Positions 35,085-44,223 of a stretch of 64,000 nt of DNA are shown one piece after another. Location: the NCBI RefSeq assembly GCF_034344865.1, contig NZ_CP133774.1, forward strand, positions 6,200,001 through 6,264,000. Direction: 5' to 3'. A program made the translations under genes and the position numbers. The notes under the pieces are model-generated. The model saw nothing but the letters and a program-made list of their open reading frames with translations, was not told where the DNA came from and searched no databases. Position 1 is the stretch's first letter, and the number at the start of each line of letters is the position of its first letter. The DNA is from Pseudomonas sp. 10S4. GTDB taxonomy: Bacteria; Pseudomonadota; Gammaproteobacteria; Pseudomonadales; Pseudomonadaceae.

Positions 35085-35890
35085 TGCTGCGTTTATTTAA
35101 ACGAAACGGGTTGAGTGTGCAGGACTTCCCGGGCTTCGGCGGATTCAGTTTTTTGTTTTACCTGTACCTCTATGCGCCAATCGTGGTGCTGGTGGTGTTC
35201 TCTTTCAACGCCAATCAGTCCGCGACCGTGTGGACCGGGTTCAGCCTCGACTGGTATCGCGCAGCGTTCGCTAATCAGGCACTGCGCCAGGCGGCCGGCA
35301 ACAGCCTTTTGATTGCCGTTTGCGCAAGCGTTGTGGCCACGGCCATCGCGACCCTCGCCGCCCTCGGTACGTCGCGAGGCGCCAAGTTCAAAGGCCTTCA
35401 ACTGTCGATGGGCGCAATCATGCTGCCTCTGGTGCTGCCGGAGATCGTGGTCGGTGTCGCCACGCTCGCGCTGTTCTCCACCATTGGCCTGTCACTGGGC
35501 TACGGCAACTTGATCATCGCCCATACGGTGTTCTGTATCCCTTTTGCCTACCTGCCGATTCGCGCCCGACTCAATGACATGGACCTGTCACTGGAGCAAG
35601 CCTCGGCTGACCTTTATGCCGGCCCTTGGCGGACCTTTCGCAAGGTCACTTTGCCGCTGCTGATGCCCGGGATTATCTCCGGGCTGATGCTGGCCTTCAT
35701 CGTTTCGCTGGATAACTTCGTGATCTCGATGATGGTCTCCCAAGCGGGCACCACCACCTTGCCGATTTTTATCTTCGGCCTGTTACGCATGGGTGTGACA
35801 CCCGACGTCAACGCCGTTTCGACCCTGATCCTGGGCGTCTCGGTGCTGTTCGTCAGCCTCTCCTATCTGTTGAGCAAAAAGAACGCCTGA
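35084..35890 (+). CDS. Polyamine-type ABC permease (PotC-like)
   Basis: 268 residues, six helices, EAA loop LEQASADLYAGPWRTFRKVTLPLLMPGI. Pairs with the PotB-like permease to form the membrane channel. The start overlaps the upstream stop by one base. Confidence 0.93.
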   Translation: MLRLFKRNGLSVQDFPGFGGFSFLFYLYLYAPIVVLVVFSFNANQSATVWTGFSLDWYRAAFANQALRQAAGNSLLIAVCASVVATAIATLAALGTSRGAKFKGLQLSMGAIMLPLVLPEIVVGVATLALFSTIGLSLGYGNLIIAHTVFCIPFAYLPIRARLNDMDLSLEQASADLYAGPWRTFRKVTLPLLMPGIISGLMLAFIVSLDNFVISMMVSQAGTTTLPIFIFGLLRMGVTPDVNAVSTLILGVSVLFVSLSYLLSKKNA

Positions 35891-35918
35891 ACCTTTCTAC
35901 GTACTGTGGGGAAAAAGC

Positions 35919-36966
35919 ATGAGCAAGTTGATTATAAGCATCGGCACCTCGTTGTTACTGACCTTACCGCTGACGATTGTCGGCAGCGTTCAGGCCGCGG
36001 AAAAACTCAACGTGGTGAGCTGGAGCGGTTACTTTTCGCCCGAGATCCTCGCCAAGTTCCAGAAGCAAACCGGGATCGAAGTCACCGTAGATTCCTACGA
36101 CTCCAACGAAACGCTGCTGGCGAAGCTCAAGCAAGGCGGCGCGGGTTACGACGTGGCGATTCCGTCGCACCAGTTCGTTCCGATCCTGATCAAGGAGCAT
36201 TTGCTGGAACGCTTCGACCCGGTCAATGAGCCCTACTATGCGAACATCGTCGACAACCTGAAAAAGCCCACTTGGGACCCGGAAGGCGCCTATTCCGTAC
36301 CTTTCATCTGGGGCACCACCAGCGTGGTACTCGACGCCGGACGCTACAAAGGTCCGACCGACAGCTACAAGGTGCTTTACGAGCCGCCGGCCGAATTGCA
36401 GGGACGAATCAACATGTTCGATTCGGTCAGCGAAGTCATCGACATGGCCAGCCTTTACCTGAATATCCCGCTCTGCAGCGAAGACCCCAAGCAGATACAG
36501 CGAAGTGCTCACCCTGCTCAAGGCGCAGAAGCCCTTCGTCAAAACCTACAGCTCCAAGGCCGGCTCGATCCGCGAAAACCTCGCCTCCGGTGAAGTCGAC
36601 ATGTCGATGTTCTGGGGTGGCTCGTCGATGCGCGCCCGGGAAATGAAACCCAGCCTGAAATACCTGTACCCGAAAGAAGGCGTGCTGGCCTGGGTCGATA
36701 ACATGGTCATACCAATGGGCAGCAAGAACCCGGCGAACGCCAAGGCGTTTATCGCGTTTCTGAGCCAGCCTGAAAACTCCGCGATGACTCAGAACTTTCT
36801 CAAGCACCAGAGCCCGGTCAAGGGCGTTGAACCGTTCCTCGACGCAGGCCTCAAGGACGCACCGGAGTTGCACATTCCACAAGGTACGCAGGTCGTGTTC
36901 AGCAAAACCTGCGGTGAAAGTGCGATCCGCCTGGCCGACCGTTTGTGGACCAACCTGATGCGTTGA
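35919..36966 (+). pseudogene. Periplasmic polyamine-type binding protein (PotD-like) with frameshift
   Basis: Signal peptide MSKLIISIGTSLLLTLPLTIVGSVQA, then the binding protein fold (LNVVSWSGYFSPEILAKFQKQTGIEV). At 36496 an extra A in AAGCAGATACAGCG breaks the frame; without it the text reads DPKQYSEVLTLLKAQKPFV and runs on to the C-terminus (FWGGSSMRAREMK...WTNLMR). Repaired, 348 residues, normal. Delivers the ligand to the permease; the exact ligand is not certain. Confidence 0.87.
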
Positions 36967-36975
36967 TTTTTACCG

Positions 36976-36994
36976 CCCCGTCGCAGTGACGGGG
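36976..36994 (+). terminator. Small hairpin after potD-like gene
   Basis: CCCCGTC pairs with GACGGGG around a 5-base loop, followed by TGTTT. May attenuate between the importer and the amidase. Confidence 0.45.
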
Positions 36995-37026
36995 TGTTTC
37001 TCCAGCCGTCTGAAAGGCAGCGTGCA

Positions 37027-38478
37027 ATGACTTCTAACACCATCAGCGAACTGGTCCTGCTACAGGCCAATGAACTCGCCGAACGCATCCGCCTGCGCCA
37101 GGTTTCCTGCCGGGAAGTGATGCAGGCTTATCTTGGCCATATCGACCGTTTCAATCCTCGTGTCAATGCGTTGATCAGCCTGCAAGCACCGGAAGACCTG
37201 CTGGCCCAGGCCGACGTCCGCGATGCCGAGCTGGCCCGTGGCGAGTACCTTGGCTGGATGCACGGTTTGCCCCACGCCATCAAGGACTTGTCCCTGACCC
37301 GCGGCATTCGCACCACCCTGGGTTCACCGCTGTTCAAAGATTTTGTCCCGGAACGCGACGGCATCATGGTGGAACGGATCAAGGCCGCTGGCGCGATCAT
37401 TATCGGCAAGACCAACACACCGGAATTCGGTCTTGGCTCGCAAAGCTATAACCCGTTGTTCGGCGTTACCGCTTGTGCCTTTGACCCGAGCAAGACGGCG
37501 GGCGGTAGTAGCGGCGGCGCGGCGGCAGCACTGGCCATGCATTTGGTGCCGGTGGCCGATGGCAGCGACATGATGGGGTCGCTGCGTAATCCGGCAGCCT
37601 TCAACAATATCTTCGGGTTCCGCCCATCCCAGGGCCGTGTGCCGTTCGACGACAGTGCCGATCTGTTTTTCGACCAGCTCGGTTACGAAGGGCCGATGGG
37701 CCGTAGCGTGCGCGATGCGGCCTTACTCTTGTCTGTGCAGGCGGGCGCGGATGCCCGCGCGCCGCTGTCCATCGCCGAATCCGGCGGTGCCTTCGCGGCA
37801 CCCTTGGAGCGCGACTTCAAAGGCACTCGTATTGGCTGGCTAGGAGACTTCAACGGCTACCTGCCGATGGAACACGGCATTCTTTCGCTGTGCGAAAAGG
37901 CCTTTGCCGATTTCGAAAGCCTGGGTTGCCACATCGAATCGGTCCAACCCGAATTCGCCCCGCAACAACTGTGGAGCAGTTGGCGAACCTTGCGCCACTG
38001 GACGGTTGCGGGTTCTCTGGGGGCAATCTATACCGACCCGCAAAAGCGCAAGCAGTTGAAACCGGAAGCCTGCTGGGAAGTCGAAAACGGCCTGAAGCTG
38101 ACGGCCAGCGAAGTCTTTTCCGCTTCGGTCGCGCGCAGTAACTGGTACCGCGCCATTTCCAGACTGTTCGAACGCTTCGACTACCTGCTGCTGCCGAGCG
38201 CTCAGGTCTTCCCGTTCGACAAAAACATCCCGTGGCCGACCTCCATTGAAGGTGTCGCCATGGACACCTATCACCGCTGGATGGAAGTGGTGATCCCGGG
38301 CTCGCTCTCTGGCTGCCCGGTGGCCAATGTTCAAGTGGGGTTCAATGAGAACGGGCTTCCGATGGGCATGCAGATCATCGGCCGGCACCAGGCTGACTTT
38401 GCCGTACTGCAACTGGCTCACGCTTATGAAGTGGCAAGCCGTTGGTTTAGTCGGCATCCTTCGCCGTTGTTGGGTTAG
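37027..38478 (+). CDS. Amidase signature family hydrolase
   Basis: 483 residues from ATG 37027. AS catalytic triad: Lys in PHAIKDL, cis-Ser and Ser in TAGGSSGGAAAALA; DGSDMMGSLRNPA shows the typical substrate loop. Cleaves an amide or carbamoyl group. It closes the importer cluster, so it probably acts on an imported amide such as an acylpolyamine or other nitrogen compound; inference from position. Confidence 0.9.
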   Translation: MTSNTISELVLLQANELAERIRLRQVSCREVMQAYLGHIDRFNPRVNALISLQAPEDLLAQADVRDAELARGEYLGWMHGLPHAIKDLSLTRGIRTTLGSPLFKDFVPERDGIMVERIKAAGAIIIGKTNTPEFGLGSQSYNPLFGVTACAFDPSKTAGGSSGGAAAALAMHLVPVADGSDMMGSLRNPAAFNNIFGFRPSQGRVPFDDSADLFFDQLGYEGPMGRSVRDAALLLSVQAGADARAPLSIAESGGAFAAPLERDFKGTRIGWLGDFNGYLPMEHGILSLCEKAFADFESLGCHIESVQPEFAPQQLWSSWRTLRHWTVAGSLGAIYTDPQKRKQLKPEACWEVENGLKLTASEVFSASVARSNWYRAISRLFERFDYLLLPSAQVFPFDKNIPWPTSIEGVAMDTYHRWMEVVIPGSLSGCPVANVQVGFNENGLPMGMQIIGRHQADFAVLQLAHAYEVASRWFSRHPSPLLG

Positions 38479-38775
38479 GTTTGGGGTTGTTAGTGGCTGG
38501 TCTTTGTGACTGGCTGCTTTCGGCCCAGAGTGTGTAAAAACGCTTCGCCAAAATTGAAGTGTGCGCGTCTACGTTAAATCTGAAATTTATCGGCACGTCA
38601 GCAGATGTGGATTTCGCGTAGGAGCGCGATTTTCAGTCCGGTTTTGAGTACCTGTCGCGCTCAAAAACGTTTTTACACAGCCTGGACCCATAGTGGACAT
38701 CTCGTCTAGGTCACGGTATTCGACGGTGCGGATAGGCAAGGAAAATATTTTGCCAAATCGGTGTGACTCGACCCT
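38479..38775. other. Intergenic stretch carrying MITE copy A
   Basis: 297 bases. Its middle is the 149-bp element at 38531-38679; the flanks include CTGGCTGCTTTCGGCCCAGAG, part of a dispersed motif. No gene. Confidence 0.7.
38531..38679 (+). mobile_element. 149-bp MITE-like element, copy A
   Basis: Bounded by 12-bp perfect terminal inverted repeats TGTGTAAAAACG / CGTTTTTACACA. Copy B at 56901-57049 is the same length in reverse complement with one visible difference (GTGTGCGCG versus GTGTTCGCG). No coding capacity. Sequence identity extends a few bases outside both ends (GGCCCAGAG on the left, GCCT on the right). Confidence 0.8.
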
Positions 38776-39405
38776 TTAAAGCGGCCGGTTGAGCAGCAGT
38801 AAACGTGCCGCCAGAGCTGTCATTACCGCAGCGAAGCCATAAGCACCAAGGCGTTTAGATATCATGCCTTTGCTGAGGCGCCCATGCAGCCGTCCGGCGC
38901 AAAATCCGAGCAGGGAATGGAAGATCAATGCGATCAGCGCAAGCAACAAACCTAAGAACATCAATTGCGAGGTGACGCTGCTGGCACCTACGCTGACGAA
39001 CTGCGGCAGGAATACCATGAAGAACAACAGCGCCTTAGGGTTTAACAGACTGTTGAGCGTGGCTCGGGCAAGGATCTTCCGAAACGAAGCCTGTGTAGCT
39101 TGAGTATCAGTGTCCGCAGGAGGAGTCTTCAATGCCTGCCAGGCCAGCCACATCAGATAACAAGCCCCAGCCCACCGTAGCAAGTCAAACGCCGGCGCCC
39201 AACTCATCACCAGCGCACCGAGACCTGCGCTAACCATGACGGTCATCAGCACATCGGCCAGGGTTATTCCTAGTGCTGCGGCGAGGCCGGCGCGCCAGCC
39301 GTGGGCAACTGCATGGCTGCTGACGATAGCCATGTTAGGGCCAGGCACGATCAGCAACATCAAGGCGGCGGCAATAAATAGGTAGAGGTTAGTGGCGTCC
39401 GGCAT
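38776..39405 (-). CDS. LysE/RhtB family amino-acid exporter
   Basis: 209 residues. Six helices and the family opening LYLFIAAALMLLIVPGPNMAIVSSHAVAHGWRAGLAAALGI. Exports amino acids or related compounds. Monocistronic, between the MITE and the catabolic genes. Confidence 0.9.
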   Translation of the reverse strand: MPDATNLYLFIAAALMLLIVPGPNMAIVSSHAVAHGWRAGLAAALGITLADVLMTVMVSAGLGALVMSWAPAFDLLRWAGACYLMWLAWQALKTPPADTDTQATQASFRKILARATLNSLLNPKALLFFMVFLPQFVSVGASSVTSQLMFLGLLLALIALIFHSLLGFCAGRLHGRLSKGMISKRLGAYGFAAVMTALAARLLLLNRPL

Positions 39406-39703
39406 AGAGCAATACTTCCTTGGATGAGGAGTAATGCTAACCGGTAGTAGTTAGGCAGAAGCAGATACAGTGGGGATGGATTTGGCCGCAACAGTCTGGC
39501 GTAGAGAGGAAAAATAATCCGTTCGACAGCATGGTGAAACAAGTTCGAGCGGCTGCTATTGGCCGATTCTTGCCTGTCGTCAAGGGCTGCATTCGGCCAA
39601 AAGCGGTCACTCACAAATGATCAATGTCGGTCATTTAGTTTTATCTACGTAACCTGCGGCGCACCAGGCTTCGCAACGAAACTTGATCGAGAGAACGACA
39701 TCG
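39406..39703. other. Intergenic stretch with dispersed motif
   Basis: 298 bases without a gene. It includes CTGCATTCGGCCAAAAGCGGTCACTCAC (39588-39615), another copy of the accessory-segment motif. No terminator recognised. Confidence 0.5.
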
Positions 39704-40441
39704 CTATCCCAGCAGTGCGTGTTTGAGCACCGAGTCGGTCGTGGTCTGGTAGTGGCTGGACAGCAATTCGCAAGCCTTGCCGATGTCTTTGGCCAGCGCA
39801 GCATCCATCAACTGGCGGTGTTCGTTCGGCACATCACGTGCGCTGCTGTCGGCATAGTGCATCGACAGAAAACGATAGCGCGCTGTCTGGTCTCGCAGTG
39901 ACGAGCACAGCCGCAGTAATGTCGGTGAATTGCAGCCGGAGATCAGCGCCTGATGGAATACTTCGTGAGCTTTTTCCCACTCGGGTTTTAGCAGTCGCTC
40001 CGGGCCTTCGACGATGGTCAGGCGATCCAGTCGATGGTGAGCGGCAAGAACACGACTCTCCCACTCCACATCACCCTGACGAATCGAATCGGCAAGCGCC
40101 TTGCATTCGATGTGCAATCGCGCAGCTGTGATGTCGGCGATTTCTGCTGCAGAGATACGGCCGACACTGAAACCTTTCTGATCGGCGGCAGATACGAAGC
40201 CACTGCTGGCCAGGCGCGACAAAGCTTCACGCAGCGGAATCACACCGACGTCGTAAGCTTCGGACAATTCCTTGAGACGCAGGCGACTGCCCGGAGCCAA
40301 TCGGCCATTGATAATGTCCTGGCGAATCCGTTCTTCCAGCTGCGAAGCCATGGTGCGCTTTTCGGTGGGCTCGGCCGATTGCCAGTTGATCATAGGGGAA
40401 TTCAAGGTCGACTCCATTTTTCGCTTGTCTGCACGAATCAT
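39704..40441 (-). CDS. GntR/FadR-type (FCD) transcription regulator
   Basis: 245 residues from ATG 40441; ATG 40417 is an alternative. Winged helix ERIRQDIINGRLAPGSRLRLKELSEAYDVGVIPLREALSRLASSGFV and an all-helical FCD ligand-binding domain with metal-binding His residues (HIE, HHR, HEVFHQ). It is divergent from the FAH gene and very probably controls the first half of the aromatic cluster in response to a pathway acid. Confidence 0.92.
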   Translation of the reverse strand: MIRADKRKMESTLNSPMINWQSAEPTEKRTMASQLEERIRQDIINGRLAPGSRLRLKELSEAYDVGVIPLREALSRLASSGFVSAADQKGFSVGRISAAEIADITAARLHIECKALADSIRQGDVEWESRVLAAHHRLDRLTIVEGPERLLKPEWEKAHEVFHQALISGCNSPTLLRLCSSLRDQTARYRFLSMHYADSSARDVPNEHRQLMDAALAKDIGKACELLSSHYQTTTDSVLKHALLG

Positions 40442-40472
40442 ACACAGGATGAATAATTTCTCACATTATCTG

Positions 40473-40518
40473 AAATATATATTTTCTTGTTGACGATATA
40501 TTTTTTTGCCTCTAGCTT
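40473..40518 (+). promoter_or_regulatory. Promoter and AT-rich operator-like site before the FAH operon
   Basis: An AT-rich TATATATTTTCT tract, then TTGACG (-35 at 40490-40495) and TAGCTT 17 bases on (40513-40518). A similar array, TATATATC-TTGACG with TAGTAT, lies upstream of the second oxygenase operon (50394-50423). Confidence 0.5.
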
Positions 40519-40584
40519 TGTGAACACGCAGTCGGTACTGCCCTTCACCACCGACACCCATCAAATCAACAAGAGAAACCTGTC

Positions 40585-41418
40585 ATGCGCTACGTCCGCT
40601 TCCTCAATCAAGGTCAACCTGTTCTGGGTGTCGTCACTGCCGACGGCGTACGCGTACTTGGAACCGAAACGCTTGAGTCGTTGTTGGCGCGAGGTGTCGA
40701 TCTGACCACTCATGCCCAAGGTGCCAATGGCGCTATCGTCGAAATCGCCGAAGACGCTTACCTGCCATTGATGGAGCGTCCGACCAAAATCGTTTGCGTC
40801 GGCCTGAACTACGCCGATCACACCAAAGAGTCCCCTTACGCTCAACCGACCTACCCCACCCTGTTCCCTCGCTGGAACTCCAGCCTGACAGCCCATAACA
40901 AACCGCTGATTCGTCCGCGCATCTCCGACACCCTCGACTACGAAGGTGAAATGGCTGTGGTTCTGAAAAGCGGCGGCCGTCATATCCGCAAGGAAGACGC
41001 ACTCGATCACGTCGCCGGTTATGCGCTGTTCAACGAAGGCTCGGTACGCGATTACCAGTTCATCTCGCCGCAGTGGACCGTCGGTAAAAACTTCGATGAC
41101 ACAGGTGCGTTCGGGCCGGTGCTAGTGACTGCCGATGAGTTGCCAGCGGGTGGCAAGGGTTTGTTGCTTGAGACACGCGTCAACGGCAAGGTTGTACAAT
41201 CAGCCAACACCAAAGACATGCTCTTCGACGTCGCTACCATCATCTCTACGCTGAGTGAAGCGGTCACGCTCGAAGCAGGCGACGTGATTGTCAGCGGCAC
41301 CCCAGCTGGCGTTGGTTTTGGCATGAATCCCAAGATTTATCTGAAAGCGGGCGATGTGGTCGAAGTATCGATCGAGGGCATCGGCAAACTGGTCAACCCG
41401 GTTGTCGACGAAGTCTGA
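40585..41418 (+). CDS. Fumarylacetoacetate hydrolase family protein
   Basis: 277 residues. FAH metal-site pattern: LNYADHTKESPY, DYEGEMAVVLKSGGRHI, and the C-terminal VIVSGTPAGVGFG. Members hydrolyse or decarboxylate keto-acids formed after ring cleavage. Located first in the catabolic operon, next to an extradiol dioxygenase, so it likely acts on the ring-cleavage product. GAGAAAC upstream. Confidence 0.92.
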   Translation: MRYVRFLNQGQPVLGVVTADGVRVLGTETLESLLARGVDLTTHAQGANGAIVEIAEDAYLPLMERPTKIVCVGLNYADHTKESPYAQPTYPTLFPRWNSSLTAHNKPLIRPRISDTLDYEGEMAVVLKSGGRHIRKEDALDHVAGYALFNEGSVRDYQFISPQWTVGKNFDDTGAFGPVLVTADELPAGGKGLLLETRVNGKVVQSANTKDMLFDVATIISTLSEAVTLEAGDVIVSGTPAGVGFGMNPKIYLKAGDVVEVSIEGIGKLVNPVVDEV

Positions 41419-41499
41419 TAACAGACTCAGCTTCGAACTCGGCGCAGGGCCGACCTCGCCCCTACGCCCCACTACAAGAATAATTAAATGGAGGCAATC

Positions 41500-42420
41500 A
41501 TGAGCGTGTCCCATGGTGTGCATTCAATCGATCATTACGCGCTGAACGTCCCGTCTTTGGACGAAGCCTGCCAGTTCTTCGAAAGCTTCGGCCTCGACGT
41601 TCTCCGTGAACAGAACCAGCTTCTGTTGCGAGCAACTGACGGCCATGTCTGGGCAAAAATTTTCCCTGCGGCCTCCAAGTCCCTCGCTTATCTGAGTTTC
41701 AACTGCTACGAGCAGGATTACGCTGCGTTGCGCCAGCAGATCGAAACCGCTGGCGGGCTGTTCGAAGATCGTCCCGAAGCCGGAATGTGGTTTCGCGACC
41801 CGGACGGCAACCTGTTGCACGTGAAGGTCGGCGAAAAAACCATGCCCGATCAAAAGTCCGACCACCACAACAGCATCACCCCGTCCAACAGCCGCGGCGC
41901 GACGACCCGCGACGCCATGGCGCAGGTCCGCCCTCGCCGCTTGTCCCATGTCCTGTTGTTTACCCCCGATGTGCTTGGCGCGCTGCACTTTTACCAACAG
42001 GCCCTGGGCTTGAAGCTCTCCGACAAGTCGATGGACATTATCGCCTTCAGTCATGCCGCCCACGGTTGCGACCATCATCTGGTGGCGTTCGCCAAGAGCA
42101 GCGCCAAGGGCTGGCACCACGCTGCGTGGGAAGTCGACAGCATTGATGAAGTCGGTGCAGGCGCTTCGCAGATGGCGGCGGCGGGACACGTGAAAGGTTG
42201 GGGCACGGGTCGTCATTGCCTGGGTTCTAACTACTTTCATTACGTGCAGGATCCATGGGGTTCGTTCTGCGAGTACTCGGCAGACATGGACTACATCTCC
42301 GAAGGCAGCGAATGGCCTGCCGGCGATTATCCCCCGGAAAACTCACTGTACCTCTGGGGCCCGGACGTGCCGGATAACTTCATTTTCAACACTGAAGCGG
42401 ACACCCCGGCACCTGCCTGA
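41500..42420 (+). CDS. Type I extradiol dioxygenase (two-domain VOC)
   Basis: 306 residues from ATG 41500 with GGAGG upstream. Two VOC domains: 1-120 (HSIDHYALNVPSLDEACQFFE) and about 150-275, whose His (SHVLLFTPD), His (GWHHAAWEVDS) and Glu (FCEYSADMDY) give the 2-His-1-carboxylate iron site. Opens a catecholic ring in meta position. Substrate not predictable. Confidence 0.88.
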   Translation: MSVSHGVHSIDHYALNVPSLDEACQFFESFGLDVLREQNQLLLRATDGHVWAKIFPAASKSLAYLSFNCYEQDYAALRQQIETAGGLFEDRPEAGMWFRDPDGNLLHVKVGEKTMPDQKSDHHNSITPSNSRGATTRDAMAQVRPRRLSHVLLFTPDVLGALHFYQQALGLKLSDKSMDIIAFSHAAHGCDHHLVAFAKSSAKGWHHAAWEVDSIDEVGAGASQMAAAGHVKGWGTGRHCLGSNYFHYVQDPWGSFCEYSADMDYISEGSEWPAGDYPPENSLYLWGPDVPDNFIFNTEADTPAPA

Positions 42421-42462
42421 GTCGCCTGCCGCTTATTGTTTTAAAAAACTGGAATTCCTGCA

Positions 42463-42489
42463 TTGCGCGAGCCTCCCTGGTTCGCGCAA
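42463..42489. other. Hairpin between dioxygenase and monooxygenase genes
   Basis: TTGCGCGA pairs with TCGCGCAA around an 11-base loop. No T-run; may stabilise mRNA or modulate expression of the downstream gene. Confidence 0.4.
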
Positions 42490-42539
42490 CAGGCCCGGCC
42501 ATGTCCGGAAATCATTGCGAAGTACACGAGGCACAGATC

Positions 42540-44156
42540 ATGAACCAGCACACTACAGTCGATGTCGCCATTGCCGGTTACGGCCCCGTCGGCCAGACCC
42601 TGGCCATTCTATTGGGCCAAATGGGTTATTCAGTCGCCGTCTTCGAACGCTGGCCAGCGCTTTACCCGCTCCCGCGGGCAGTATTTTACGACCATGAGAT
42701 TCGCCGAATTTTCCTCTCCATGGGCCTTGGCGAAGAACTGGCGAAAATCTCCCAGCCATCGGCACGCTACCAGTGGTTCAACGCTGACTGGAAAGTCCTG
42801 GTAGAGATCGATTGGTCGGCTGAATCCATCAGTGACGGGCCGTTCGGTTACCTGTTCAATCAGCCATCGCTGGAAGCCGCACTGGACCGCAAAGCCAAAA
42901 GCATCGGCAACGTGCAGGTCCATCAAGGCTGGGAAGCGACTGCGCTGCAACAAGACACCCAAGGCTGCGACATGGTCCTCAATCGGATCATTCGCGAAGG
43001 CGGCAAGTTTTCACTCAGTGAAGAGCAGCAAAGTGTACGGGCTCGTTATGTGATCGGTGCCGACGGTGCCAATAGCTTCGTGCGCCAGTCGCTGGGCGTT
43101 GAATGGCAGGATCTGGGCTTTCAGGAAGACTGGCTGGTGGTCGACTTGCAACCCAAGCCCGGTGTGCAACTGGATGTGCCGGACATCGGCCAATGGTGCA
43201 ACCCCGAACGACCGACCACCATGGTCCCTGGGGGCCCCGGTTATCGCCGCTGGGAATTCATGCGCCTGCCCCATGAAACCATCGAAGACTTGCAAGACAC
43301 CGACAAGGTCTGGTCGCTGCTGTCGCGTTGGGTGACGCCGGACACTGCTGACCTGGTGCGCCACGCGGTCTATCAGTTCCGTTCACGCATTGCCTCGAAC
43401 TGGCACAGCGGTCGGATAATGTTGGCCGGCGACGCGGCCCACGTGATGCCACCGTTCATGGGCCAAGGCATGTGCTCGGGGATCCGGGACGCATGGAACC
43501 TGTCCTGGCGTCTCGATTTGCTGCTGCGCGGTTTGGCTGACGACAGCCTGTTGGACAGCTACACACTGGAGCGCAAACCGCAGATCCGCGCCGTGATCGA
43601 AGCGTCCATGGCCATGGGTAAAGTCGTTTGCGTATCGGACCCGGTGAAGGCCGCCGAGCGCGATGCAGCCTATTTGAGCGGCAACGTCGCACCACTGCCG
43701 CCGTTCCCGGGTTTAACCGATGGTCTACTGCAGAAGGATGGCCAATTGCGCGGCATTCTCGGGGTTCACGGCTCGATCGAAATCGGTGGCAAGGTCAGCC
43801 GCTATGACGAAGTTATTGGACGTGGTTTCCATCTGCTTGTCCGAGGTGACCAGGATCCCCTGGCATCGCTCACGCCTGAACAGCAGAGCTTCATCCATGA
43901 CTACGATCTGAAAGTCGTTCGACTCGCAGAAACGGCTGACAGCAGCAAAGGCATCTATCGCGACGTCTCTGGCAAATACCTGCGCTTCATGGCCGAGGCC
44001 GGACTCAAAGCCCTTATCGTGCGTCCCGACTACTACTGCTATGGCGGCGTTGCAGAGCTGTCTGCGTTACCCAAATTGCTCAACTCCCTGCGCGAGCAAT
44101 TGCAACAAAGCAGCCAACCCCACGTCGTTAATGGTGGAAAGGCCCGCCACGCCTGA
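42540..44156 (+). CDS. Class A flavin monooxygenase, MhpA-like
   Basis: 538 residues from ATG 42540 (GAGG upstream). FAD motifs: GYGPVGQTLAILLGQMG (GxGxxG), ADGANSFVRQ (DG) and LAGDAAHVMPPFMGQGM (GD). Closely resembles 3-(3-hydroxyphenyl)propionate hydroxylase, with a C-terminal thioredoxin-like domain typical of that class. Hydroxylates a phenolic acid to the catechol, which the dioxygenase upstream would cleave. The exact phenol is unknown. Confidence 0.9.
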   Translation: MNQHTTVDVAIAGYGPVGQTLAILLGQMGYSVAVFERWPALYPLPRAVFYDHEIRRIFLSMGLGEELAKISQPSARYQWFNADWKVLVEIDWSAESISDGPFGYLFNQPSLEAALDRKAKSIGNVQVHQGWEATALQQDTQGCDMVLNRIIREGGKFSLSEEQQSVRARYVIGADGANSFVRQSLGVEWQDLGFQEDWLVVDLQPKPGVQLDVPDIGQWCNPERPTTMVPGGPGYRRWEFMRLPHETIEDLQDTDKVWSLLSRWVTPDTADLVRHAVYQFRSRIASNWHSGRIMLAGDAAHVMPPFMGQGMCSGIRDAWNLSWRLDLLLRGLADDSLLDSYTLERKPQIRAVIEASMAMGKVVCVSDPVKAAERDAAYLSGNVAPLPPFPGLTDGLLQKDGQLRGILGVHGSIEIGGKVSRYDEVIGRGFHLLVRGDQDPLASLTPEQQSFIHDYDLKVVRLAETADSSKGIYRDVSGKYLRFMAEAGLKALIVRPDYYCYGGVAELSALPKLLNSLREQLQQSSQPHVVNGGKARHA

Positions 44157-44223
44157 CACGACTTTCCGGTGGCATGGACGCCCCGCCCTCTAAAACTCTG
44201 ACAAAAAAAACAAGAGACAGAAA